A DNA stretch of 64,000 nucleotides, from the NCBI RefSeq assembly GCF_900156165.1, contig NZ_FTMY01000016.1:1-64000 (forward strand). Direction: 5' to 3'. Position numbers and translations under genes: made by a program. The DNA comes from Pseudacidovorax sp. RU35E. GTDB taxonomy: Bacteria; Pseudomonadota; Gammaproteobacteria; Burkholderiales; Burkholderiaceae_C. Shown here one piece after another: positions 46,785 through 53,862 of this stretch; position 1 is the first letter of the stretch, and each line of letters starts with the position of its first letter. The notes below the pieces were generated by a model. It worked only from the letters and a program-made list of their open reading frames with translations. It was not told the DNA's origin and did no database searches.

Positions 46785-47071
46785 GCTGCCGCCGCCGGAT
46801 CGCCAGGTCCGTCGGCCTTCGGGGCCGCTTTGCGCATCGTGATCGCGCGGAAGGGGCACACCACGGCGCAGTCGCTGCAGCCGGTGCAGCCCGGCGCGTC
46901 ATGCAGCACTGCATGTTTCTTCCAGTCGCGCGCCGCGAGGCTCAGCACGTGCGGCGGGCAGGCTGCCACGCACCAGCCGCAGCCGGTGCAGCGCGATGCG
47001 TCCACCACCGGCTGCCAGCCGGGGCGATGGCGCGCAGCGCGCAACGGGGAGGGTGGAGCGGCGGAGGCCAT
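46760..47071 (-). CDS. 4Fe-4S dicluster ferredoxin-like protein
   Basis: A 103-residue protein with two 4Fe-4S motifs, CTGCGWCVAACPP and CTGCSDCAVVCPF, both with all four cysteines. It should be a small electron carrier or an electron-transfer subunit. N- and C-terminal tails are Ala/Pro-rich and unstructured. It stands alone, divergent from the TetR gene and convergent with the YchJ-like gene, whose last 25 bases it overlaps. Its redox partner is not encoded nearby. Confidence 0.83.
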   Translation of the reverse strand: MASAAPPSPLRAARHRPGWQPVVDASRCTGCGWCVAACPPHVLSLAARDWKKHAVLHDAPGCTGCSDCAVVCPFRAITMRKAAPKADGPGDPAAAAQRRSPST

Positions 47072-47120
47072 GGTCCTGCGGGCCCAGTCTACGTTCGCTC
47101 GCCGGGCGACGGCCGCCGCC

Positions 47121-47126
47121 TATACT
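47121..47126 (+). promoter_or_regulatory. -10 promoter element of a probably leaderless TetR gene
   Basis: TATACT is a strong -10 hexamer. Only six bases (GAAAAA) separate it from the ATG of the TetR gene, so transcription should start at or next to the A of the start codon. No ribosome-binding site is present between them. No convincing -35 is seen. Confidence 0.55.
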
Positions 47127-47132
47127 GAAAAA

Positions 47133-47822
47133 ATGAACGAACTCGTCCATTCGCGTGCGCGCCGCAGCGCCGCCGCGAAGCCCGCCGCCAAGGCACCGGC
47201 CAGCCGCACCAACGACCCGGAGCGCACGCGCGCCAACATCCTGGATGTGGCGGCCGAGGAGTTCGCGGAGAAGGGCCTGGCCGGCGCGCGCATCGACGAG
47301 ATCGCCGCGCTCACGCAGACCAGCAAGCGGATGATCTACTACTACTTCGGCAGCAAGGAAGGCCTGTACCTGGCCGTGCTGGAGGAGTCGTACCGCCAGG
47401 TGCGCGAGATCGAGGCCGACCTGCGCCTGGACGACCTGGAGCCCGAGGCGGCGCTGCGTCGGCTGGTCGCCTTCACCTTCGACCACCACCTGCAGCACGA
47501 GCGCTTCATCCGCCTGGTGATGAGCGAGAACATCCACCGCGGCCAGTACATCGCGGCCTCGCAGCGCATCCAGGAACTCAACGTCCCGGCCATCGCCGCC
47601 ATCGAGCGGCTGTACGCGCGCGGCCTCGCCAGCGGCCTCTTCCGGCCGGGGCTGGATGCAGTCGACATCCATGCGTCGATCTCGGCGCTGAGCTTCTTCA
47701 ACGTCGCCAACCGCCACACCTTCGGCACGCTGTTCAAGCTCGACACCGCCTCGGCCGCCTACGTGGCGCACCGCCGCGACAGCGTGATCGACATGGTGGT
47801 GCGCTTCATGCGGGCGCCCTGA
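47133..47822 (+). CDS. TetR-family regulator
   Basis: A 229-residue TetR regulator. A basic Ala-rich N terminus precedes the HTH, ANILDVAAEEFAEKGLAGAR with recognition helix AALTQTSKRMIYYYFGSKEGLY. The C-terminal domain (LVAFTFDHHLQHERFIRLVMSENIHRG...) matches the TetR_C domain of AcrR-like regulators associated with carboxylic-acid transport in Burkholderiales. It lies 104 bases upstream of, and co-directional with, the TRAP transporter genes and probably controls them. It appears to be translated from a leaderless message. Confidence 0.88.
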   Translation: MNELVHSRARRSAAAKPAAKAPASRTNDPERTRANILDVAAEEFAEKGLAGARIDEIAALTQTSKRMIYYYFGSKEGLYLAVLEESYRQVREIEADLRLDDLEPEAALRRLVAFTFDHHLQHERFIRLVMSENIHRGQYIAASQRIQELNVPAIAAIERLYARGLASGLFRPGLDAVDIHASISALSFFNVANRHTFGTLFKLDTASAAYVAHRRDSVIDMVVRFMRAP

Positions 47823-47881
47823 GCGGACGGCAGCGCGCCAAGCCACGGGGTGCGCATCCCCGGGTTTGCCCCGACCCACAA

Positions 47882-47896
47882 AACTAACCAGTTCGT
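47882..47896. promoter_or_regulatory. Candidate TetR operator upstream of the TRAP genes
   Basis: AACT-AACC-AGTT (47882-47893) is a perfect 4-bp dyad within the broader imperfect palindrome ACTAACCAGTTCGT (47883-47896), about 30 bases before the small-permease start. This AT-richer patch stands out in the GC-rich surroundings and lies just upstream of the AAGGAG ribosome site region. Binding by the adjacent TetR protein is inference. Confidence 0.45.
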
Positions 47897-47926
47897 ACAA
47901 ACTTCGCCCCACTTCAAGGAGCGTGT

Positions 47927-48469
47927 ATGTGGGGGACGTGCCTCGACCGGCTGTGCCGGCTCTTTTCCTTCGCCATGGTGGTCTGCCTGGCGTTGATGGT
48001 GGTCATGGTGTTCGGCAACGTCGTGCTGCGCTATGGCTTCAACGACGGCCTGCTGATCTCCGAGGAGCTCTCTCGCTGGCTCTTCGTGTGGATGACCTTC
48101 CTGGGCGCGCTGGTGGCGCTGCGCTCGCACCAGCACCTGGGCACCGACACCCTGGTGTCGCGCCTGCCGCGCCTGGGCAAGAAGCTGTGCCTGGGCGCGA
48201 GCCACCTGCTGATGCTGATGCTCTGCTTCTTCATGCTGCAGGGCTCCTGGACGCAGATGCAGATCAACCGCGAGAGCACGAGCGCCGTCATGGAAGTCTC
48301 CATGGCCTGGTTCTACGGTGCGGGCGTGTTCTTCTCGGCCATCGCCATGGTCTTCATCACCACCGAGTTCGTGGCGCTGCTGGCGGGGCGGCTGGCCGAG
48401 TCCGAGTTGATCGGCGTGACCGAATCCGAGGATGCGCCGCACGAGGCGGCCTCCCAACCCGTGCGCTGA
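47927..48469 (+). CDS. dctQ: TRAP transporter small permease (DctQ)
   Basis: A 180-residue membrane protein with four hydrophobic helices, matching the DctQ subunit of tripartite ATP-independent periplasmic transporters. The conserved SEELSRWLFVWMTFLGALVALRSHQHLG region, in which the Glu-Glu...Arg pattern is typical, is present. It partners DctM in sodium- or proton-driven uptake of an organic acid captured by DctP. AAGGAG lies upstream of the ATG. The C terminus is an acidic cytosolic tail. It precedes dctM by ten bases. Confidence 0.92.
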   Translation: MWGTCLDRLCRLFSFAMVVCLALMVVMVFGNVVLRYGFNDGLLISEELSRWLFVWMTFLGALVALRSHQHLGTDTLVSRLPRLGKKLCLGASHLLMLMLCFFMLQGSWTQMQINRESTSAVMEVSMAWFYGAGVFFSAIAMVFITTEFVALLAGRLAESELIGVTESEDAPHEAASQPVR

Positions 48470-48479
48470 AAGGACGGCC

Positions 48480-49760
48480 ATGACCATCGCAATCTTCCTC
48501 GGCGCCCTGCTCGGCGCCATGGCCCTGGGCGTGCCCATCGCCTTCTCGCTGCTGGCCTGCGGCGCGGCGCTGATGTGGCACATGGACATGTTCGATCCGC
48601 AGATCCTGGCGCAGAACACGCTGGAGGGCGCCAACAGCTTCCCGCTGCTGGCCGTGCCTTTCTTCATGCTGGCCGGCGAGATCATGAACGCCGGCGGCCT
48701 GTCGCGCCGCATCGTCAATTTCGCGATGACGCTGGTGGGCCATGTGCGCGGCGGCCTGGGCTACGTGGGCATCATGGCGGCCATCATCATGGCTTCGCTG
48801 TCCGGCTCGGCCGTGGCCGATGCGGCGGCGCTGGCGGCGCTGCTGCTGCCCATGATGAACCGCGCCGGTTACGACAAGGCGCGCTCGGCCGGCCTGCTGT
48901 CGGCCGCCTCGATCATCGCGCCCATCATCCCGCCCTCCATCGGCTTCGTGGTCTTCGGCGTGGCCGCCAACGTGTCGATCTCCAAGCTCTTCATGGCCGG
49001 CATCGCGCCGGGTGTCATGCTCGGCGCCGCACTGTGGTTCACCTGGTGGTGGCTGGTGCGCAAGGAGAAGATCGAGCCCGCCCCGCGCGCCAGTCGTGCC
49101 GAGGTGCTCACGGCCCTCAAGGACGCCACCTTCGCCCTGGTGCTGCCGGTGATCGTGATCGTGGGCCTGAAGTTCGGCGTCTTCACGCCCACCGAGGCGG
49201 CCGTGGTGGCTGCCGTGTATGCGCTCTTCGTCTCGACCGTGGTCTACAAGGAGCTCAAGCTCTCGCAGCTCTACGGCCTGTTCGAGGCCGCAGCGCGCAC
49301 CACCGCCGTCATCATGTTCCTGGTGGCCGCGGCCATGGTGTCGGCCTGGATGATCACCGTCGCCAACCTTCCGGCCGAACTGGTGGCCGTGCTGCAGCCG
49401 CTGCTGGACCGGCCCATCCTGCTGATGGTGGTCATCATGGTCATCACGATGCTGGTGGGCACGGCCATGGACATGACGCCCACCATCCTGATCCTCACGC
49501 CGGTGTTCATGCCCATCATCAAGGCCGCCGGCATCGACCCGGTGTACTTCGGCGTGCTGTTCATCATCAACAACGCCATCGGGCTGATCACGCCGCCGGT
49601 GGGCACGGTGCTCAGCACCGTGGCCGGCGTCGGCAAGGTCAGCATGGACGAGGTCACCAAGGGCGTGTGGCCCTTCATGGTGGCGCAGTTCGCCGTCATG
49701 TTCCTGATGGTGTTCTTCCCCGCACTGGTCATCGTGCCGGCGCGCTGGTTCCACGGCTGA
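48480..49760 (+). CDS. dctM: TRAP transporter large permease (DctM)
   Basis: A 426-residue DctM-type membrane protein with about 12 helices. Signatures include FPLLAVPFFMLAGEIMNAGG near the N terminus, MASLSGSAVADAAALAALLLP, IIPPSIGFVVFGVAANVS and INNAIGLITPPVGTVL. It is the transport channel of the TRAP system. The start at 48480 gives MTIAIFLGALLGAMALGVPI, the expected N terminus; the upstream open frame overlaps dctQ. The ligand is a carboxylate or related acid, unspecified. Confidence 0.93.
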   Translation: MTIAIFLGALLGAMALGVPIAFSLLACGAALMWHMDMFDPQILAQNTLEGANSFPLLAVPFFMLAGEIMNAGGLSRRIVNFAMTLVGHVRGGLGYVGIMAAIIMASLSGSAVADAAALAALLLPMMNRAGYDKARSAGLLSAASIIAPIIPPSIGFVVFGVAANVSISKLFMAGIAPGVMLGAALWFTWWWLVRKEKIEPAPRASRAEVLTALKDATFALVLPVIVIVGLKFGVFTPTEAAVVAAVYALFVSTVVYKELKLSQLYGLFEAAARTTAVIMFLVAAAMVSAWMITVANLPAELVAVLQPLLDRPILLMVVIMVITMLVGTAMDMTPTILILTPVFMPIIKAAGIDPVYFGVLFIINNAIGLITPPVGTVLSTVAGVGKVSMDEVTKGVWPFMVAQFAVMFLMVFFPALVIVPARWFHG

Positions 49761-49810
49761 GCGAGCCGTCCTTTCCTTCCTCTCATTGCTACCCACCCAG
49801 GAGACCCCCC

Positions 49811-50809
49811 ATGAAGCGACTGTTCCTCAAGACCGTGGTGGCCGCCGTGGCCCTCGCCGCTGCCGGCATGGCACCCGCGCAGACGCGCACCATCAAGTTC
49901 GCCAACCAGAACGCCAAGGGCCATCCCATCGTGCTGGGCATGGAGAAGTTCGCCGAGCTGGTCGACAAGAAGTCCGCCGGCCGCCTCAAGGTGCAGGTCT
50001 TTCCCGGCGGCGTGCTGGGCAGCGACCAGGCCAACGTCTCGGCCCTGCAGGGCGGCACGCTGGAGATGGCCTCCATGAACTCGGGCATCTTCTCCAGCCT
50101 GGTGAAGGACTTCGCGATCTACGACTTCCCCTTCCTGTTCGGCAATGCGCGCGAGGCCGATGCGGTGGTGGACGGCCCCTTCGGCCAGAACCTGCACAAG
50201 AAGCTGGAAGACAAGGGCCTGGTCGGCCTGGCCTACTATGAGCTGGGCTTCCGTCAGCTCACCAACAGCAAGCGGCCGATCCAGAAGGTGGAGGACATCG
50301 CCGGCCTCAAGCTGCGCGTGATCCCGAGCCCGATCAACGTGGACTGGGTCAAGGCCCTGGGCGCCAACCCCACCCCGCTGCCCTTCCCCGAGCTGTATGC
50401 CGCGCTGGAGCAGAAGGCGGTGGACGGCCAGGAGAACCCGGTGGCCACCATCAAGGGCGCCAAGCTCAATGAGGTGCAGAAGTACATGACCATCACCAAC
50501 CACCAGTACAACCCGCAGTCGGTGGTGATCAGCAAGAAGTTCTGGGACCAGCTGCCGCCGGCCGATCAGAAGATCCTGAAGGAGGCTGCGGTCGAATCGG
50601 CCCAGTACGAGCGCACCCAGTCCCGCGCCATGCTGCAGAGCGGCCTGGAAGACCTGAAGAAGAGCGGCATGGAGGTCAACGAGCTGTCCGCCGCCGAGGT
50701 GACCAAGCTGCGCGAGAAGATGAAGCCCGTGATCGACAAGCACTCGGCCAGCGTGGGCGAGGGCACGGTGCAGGCCATGATGGCCGAGCTGGCCAAGCTG
50801 CGGAAGTGA
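49811..50809 (+). CDS. dctP: TRAP transporter substrate-binding protein (DctP)
   Basis: A 332-residue periplasmic DctP protein with a signal peptide (MKRLFLKTVVAAVALAAAGM, cleaved near APAQ). The family core is present: TLEMASMNSGIFSSL, DFPFLFGN, the substrate-carboxylate-binding Arg in LKLRVIPSP, and DGQENPVATI. AGGAG precedes the ATG. It captures an organic acid and delivers it to DctQM. It is the last gene of the TRAP operon and is followed by a terminator. Confidence 0.93.
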   Translation: MKRLFLKTVVAAVALAAAGMAPAQTRTIKFANQNAKGHPIVLGMEKFAELVDKKSAGRLKVQVFPGGVLGSDQANVSALQGGTLEMASMNSGIFSSLVKDFAIYDFPFLFGNAREADAVVDGPFGQNLHKKLEDKGLVGLAYYELGFRQLTNSKRPIQKVEDIAGLKLRVIPSPINVDWVKALGANPTPLPFPELYAALEQKAVDGQENPVATIKGAKLNEVQKYMTITNHQYNPQSVVISKKFWDQLPPADQKILKEAAVESAQYERTQSRAMLQSGLEDLKKSGMEVNELSAAEVTKLREKMKPVIDKHSASVGEGTVQAMMAELAKLRK

Positions 50810-50844
50810 TGGCCTCGGGCCGCACAGGCGGCTCCGGTCGACGA

Positions 50845-50866
50845 GGCGGCCTGCGGGCCGCCTTTT
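50845..50866 (+). terminator. Rho-independent terminator of the TRAP operon
   Basis: GGCGGCC-TGCG-GGCCGCC followed by TTTT, 36 bases after the dctP stop codon. Stem and T run are in the right order for plus-strand transcription. Confidence 0.8.
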
Positions 50867-50911
50867 CACTGGGCCGGCGGGAAGGGCGGCCGTGTTTTCT
50901 ATGATCCCGTC

Positions 50912-51178
50912 ATGGCCACTCTCTATGACCTCGCCCTCCAAGCCATCCGCAAGCACTGGGCCGAGAACGACAACGCGTATCCGCAGAAGCTGTTGCTCAC
51001 GCCAGCGCAATACGACGAACTGATGCGCGCGCGCCGCAACGGCCGCGTCGCCATCAACATGGGTGACGAAGGCATGGACAAGGAGCGCTTCATGGGCGTG
51101 CCGCTGACCCAGAGCGACACCACGCCGGGCGTGCTGGTGGCGGCCGACGGCCAGGAGTGGCCCCTGGCCGGCGGTTGA
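50912..51178 (+). CDS. Hypothetical 88-residue protein
   Basis: An 88-residue soluble protein with no domain I recognise. It starts MATLYDLALQAIRKHWAEND and has an amphipathic N-terminal helix, a charged middle (LTPAQYDELMRARRNGR) and a likely beta-rich C-terminal half ending GVLVAADGQEWPLAGG. No signal peptide, cysteine or membrane segment. Codon use resembles the neighbours, which supports it being real. It stands alone between a terminator and the LysR gene that converges on it. Function unknown. Confidence 0.6.
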   Translation: MATLYDLALQAIRKHWAENDNAYPQKLLLTPAQYDELMRARRNGRVAINMGDEGMDKERFMGVPLTQSDTTPGVLVAADGQEWPLAGG

Positions 51179-51237
51179 GGCCGCAGGCCATCGCAAGCAG
51201 CAAGCGGCAGGAGTGGCTCCGCGCCCCCCAAGCCGTT

Positions 51238-51258
51238 CGGGCTGAGCCTGTCGAAGCC
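51238..51258. repeat. Short dispersed repeat, copy 2
   Basis: Reverse complement of the 21-base sequence at 30859-30879, identical at every position (core CGGGCTGAGCCTGTCGAA). It lies between the hypothetical gene and the LysR gene. The two copies in opposite orientation fit a dispersed intergenic repeat family. Confidence 0.7.
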
Positions 51259-51283
51259 GGGCATGCCTCGGCCCGCGCGCCCT

Positions 51284-52177
51284 TCAGCCCGCCGCCGGCG
51301 CCTGCGCCATCAACCGCTCCAGCACCTCGATGCGGTGCCGGTGCGGTGTCGTGATGGCATAGAAGCGCTCCTGCAGCGCGTCCGAGCGCCCGACGATCAC
51401 CAGCGCACCGTTGCGCAACTCGTCCTGCACCACCACCTCGGGCAGCACCGTCAGCCAGCCGCTGTCGCGGGCGATCAGGCGCAGCATGGCCATGTCGTCC
51501 ACCTCGGCCCGCAGGCGCGGCATCACGCCGGCCGAGGCGCACAGGCCGTCGAACTGGCCGCGCAGCGCATGGCGCGGGCCGGGCAGGGCGATCTCCAGCC
51601 CGTCCAGGTCCTCGGGGATGCGCAGCGGCCGGCCTTGCCAGCGGCTGGCCGGGCCCACCAGCGAGATCGACTGGCTGCCGAGCAGGCGGCAGTGCAGTGG
51701 CCGGTCGGGGTCGGCGGGCACCGTCTCGGTGGCCAGCACCACGTCGAGCTGGTGCTGCACCAGGCGCTCGACCAGGCCTTCGAGCAGCCCCGACTCCAGG
51801 GTCAGCACCACCGCCGAGTCGGCCAGCAGCGGGCGCAGCCAGTTCTCCTGGTAGTTGCGCGAAAGCGTGGCCACCGCACCCACGCGCAGCCGCGTCACGC
51901 CGTCGCTGCGGCCCTGCAGCCGGCCCAGCATCTCCTGGCCCAGGCCGAAGATGTTCTCGGCATAGGCCAGCACCAACTGGCCGGTGTCGGTCAGCACCAG
52001 GCGCCGGCCCTCGCGGGTGAACAGCGCCTCGCCCAACCGGTCTTCCAGCTGGCGGATCTGCGCCGACACGGCCGACTGCGAGGTGTGCAGCTCTTCGGCC
52101 GCCCGCGTCAGGTGCCCCAGCGTGGCCACGCGCCAGAAATAGAACAGGTGGTGGAAGTTGAGCTGCTCCAGCTGCAT
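51284..52177 (-). CDS. LysR-family regulator (NhaR-like), divergent from dabBA
   Basis: A 297-residue LysR regulator whose N terminus, LNFHHLFYFWRVATLGHLTRAAEELHTSQSAVS split across the HTH, is characteristic of the NhaR subgroup. The effector-binding domain follows from about residue 95. It is divergent from the DabB gene with a 98-base intergenic space containing an ATTGAT-N8-ATCAAT dyad. LysR regulators beside carbon-uptake genes commonly respond to inorganic-carbon status, so it probably controls dabBA. NhaR itself responds to sodium, so a cation signal is the alternative. Confidence 0.88.
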   Translation of the reverse strand: MQLEQLNFHHLFYFWRVATLGHLTRAAEELHTSQSAVSAQIRQLEDRLGEALFTREGRRLVLTDTGQLVLAYAENIFGLGQEMLGRLQGRSDGVTRLRVGAVATLSRNYQENWLRPLLADSAVVLTLESGLLEGLVERLVQHQLDVVLATETVPADPDRPLHCRLLGSQSISLVGPASRWQGRPLRIPEDLDGLEIALPGPRHALRGQFDGLCASAGVMPRLRAEVDDMAMLRLIARDSGWLTVLPEVVVQDELRNGALVIVGRSDALQERFYAITTPHRHRIEVLERLMAQAPAAG

Positions 52178-52192
52178 CGTTCTAATTTGTGG

Positions 52193-52212
52193 ATTGATTG
52201 GTTCTTATCAAT
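52193..52212. promoter_or_regulatory. LysR-type operator between the regulator and dabB
   Basis: ATTGAT, eight bases, ATCAAT: perfect 6-bp arms with the T-N11-A core expected of a LysR box. It lies 15 bases from the LysR start and 64 from the dabB start in a distinctly AT-rich stretch. GTTCT (52201-52205) and AGAAC (52222-52226) form a second dyad overlapping it. Confidence 0.65.
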
Positions 52213-52275
52213 GTAATTTACAGAACGAAAGCCGCCAAGCATCATCGCGCCCAGTTTTCATTCGGAGGGTTCGCG

Positions 52276-53829
52276 ATGGACTTCGCACACATCCCGGGGC
52301 CGGCGCTGTCGGTGCTGCCGCCCCTTGCCATGGGTCTGGCCGCGGTGCTCGCCCTGTCGGGCCGGCTCACCGTGGCCGCCAGCTGGCGCGGCTTCCAGGC
52401 GCTGTGTGGCGTGGCGCTCACTGCGGCCGGACTGGGACTGCTGGCCGGGCCGTCGCTGCTGCAGGGCCTGCCCGGCCTGCAGCCCACGGTGCTCGGTCTG
52501 GTGCTGGCGCTGCTGGTACAGGGCTTGGGCACGGTGATCGCCAGCTTCTCAACCCGCTACCTGGAGGGCGAGGCCGGCCAGCGCCGCTATGCGGCCGCGC
52601 TGGGCGGCGTGCTGGCGGCCGTGCACCTGCTGCTGATGGCCGACCACTGGCTGGTGCTGATCGCTGCCTGGGCGGCGGTCGGTGCGGCCCTGCAGTCGCT
52701 GCTGTGCTTCTACCCGGACCGTCCCTTCGCGCTGCTGGCGGCGCACAAGAAGCGCATCGCCGACCGGGCCGCCGACGGGTTGCTGCTTCTGGCCGCAGGC
52801 CTGACCTGGCATGAGGTGGGCAGCGGTTCGCTGTCGGCGCTATGGGCGCATGTGGCGCAACAGGGCCTGTCCCTGTCCCTGCAGGTGGCCGCCGCGGCGC
52901 TGGTGCTGGCGGTGGTGCTGCGCACGGCGCTGCTGCCGGTGCACGGCTGGCTGACCCAGGTGATGGAGGCGCCCACGCCGGTGTCGGCTCTGCTGCATGC
53001 GGGCGTGGTCAACCTGGGCGGCTTCGTGCTGATCCGGTTTGCGCCGCTGCTGGACGCCGCGGCGCCTGCGCGCTGGCTGTTGCTGGGCTTCGGCCTGGCC
53101 ACGGCGGTGCTGGCGGGGCTGGTCATGCTCACGCGCATCAGCATCAAGGTGCGGCTGGCCTGGTCCACCGTGGCGCAGATGGGCTTCATGCTGGTGGAGT
53201 GCGCGGTCGGCCTGTACACGCTGGCGGCGCTGCACCTGATCGGCCATTCGCTCTACAAGGCGCATGCCTTTCTGTCGGCCTCGGGCGTGGTGCGCGACAC
53301 GCGGCGGCAGGCGCTGCATGCGCCGGCCGTGCCAACTTCGCTCAGCCTGCTGCTGGCGCCGGTGCTGGCCGTTTGCGCGGTGCTCGTCGTGCTCGCCGCC
53401 GTGGGCGGCCCGGCCTGGCCGCTGTGGTGGAGCGCGCTGCTGGGCCTGGCCTGGGCGCCCATGCTCTGGTTGCCGGCCACGCCGGCGGCGGTCGGTGCCC
53501 GGGCGCGGGCGCTGCTCTGGGGCCTGCTGATGATCGGCGGCCTGGCCCTGGCCGCACGGCTCATGCATGCGCTGCCGCTGGGCCTGCAGGACGCACCGCA
53601 GGCGCTGGCCGGCGCCGTCGCGGTGCTGGGCATGGCCCTGCTGTACCTGGCTCTGGCCACGCTGCAGTGGCGGCCCCAGGCCCTCGCCCGCGCGCGGCGC
53701 TGGAGCTATGCCGGCTTCTATGTCGACGAGGTCTACACCCGGCTGGCGCTGCGGCTCTGGCCCGCCCGCTGGACGCCCGAGGCGCGCCGCCATGCACAGG
53801 CCGGCCGGCTGTCGGCCCCTGTGGCCTGA
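52276..53829 (+). CDS. dabB: DabB, membrane subunit of an inorganic-carbon pump (NuoL-like)
   Basis: A 517-residue multi-helix membrane protein of the proton-conducting NADH dehydrogenase/Mrp antiporter family (Proton_antipo_M), with the diagnostic TPVSALLHAGVVNLGGFVLIR and a long run of helices. Next to a DabA homologue this identifies it as DabB, the cation-conducting subunit that energises DabA. GGAGG lies seven bases before the ATG at 52276; the upstream ATG at 52198 lies in the regulatory region. There are no other complex I genes nearby, so it is not part of respiratory complex I. Confidence 0.92.
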   Translation: MDFAHIPGPALSVLPPLAMGLAAVLALSGRLTVAASWRGFQALCGVALTAAGLGLLAGPSLLQGLPGLQPTVLGLVLALLVQGLGTVIASFSTRYLEGEAGQRRYAAALGGVLAAVHLLLMADHWLVLIAAWAAVGAALQSLLCFYPDRPFALLAAHKKRIADRAADGLLLLAAGLTWHEVGSGSLSALWAHVAQQGLSLSLQVAAAALVLAVVLRTALLPVHGWLTQVMEAPTPVSALLHAGVVNLGGFVLIRFAPLLDAAAPARWLLLGFGLATAVLAGLVMLTRISIKVRLAWSTVAQMGFMLVECAVGLYTLAALHLIGHSLYKAHAFLSASGVVRDTRRQALHAPAVPTSLSLLLAPVLAVCAVLVVLAAVGGPAWPLWWSALLGLAWAPMLWLPATPAAVGARARALLWGLLMIGGLALAARLMHALPLGLQDAPQALAGAVAVLGMALLYLALATLQWRPQALARARRWSYAGFYVDEVYTRLALRLWPARWTPEARRHAQAGRLSAPVA

Positions 53830-53862
53830 CTACGCCCACCCCATTCCCGCACGGAGAACACC

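Noticed and set aside
52276-53829. Part of respiratory complex I (NuoL)
   Set aside because: It is shorter than NuoL, there are no other nuo genes around, and the next gene is DabA.
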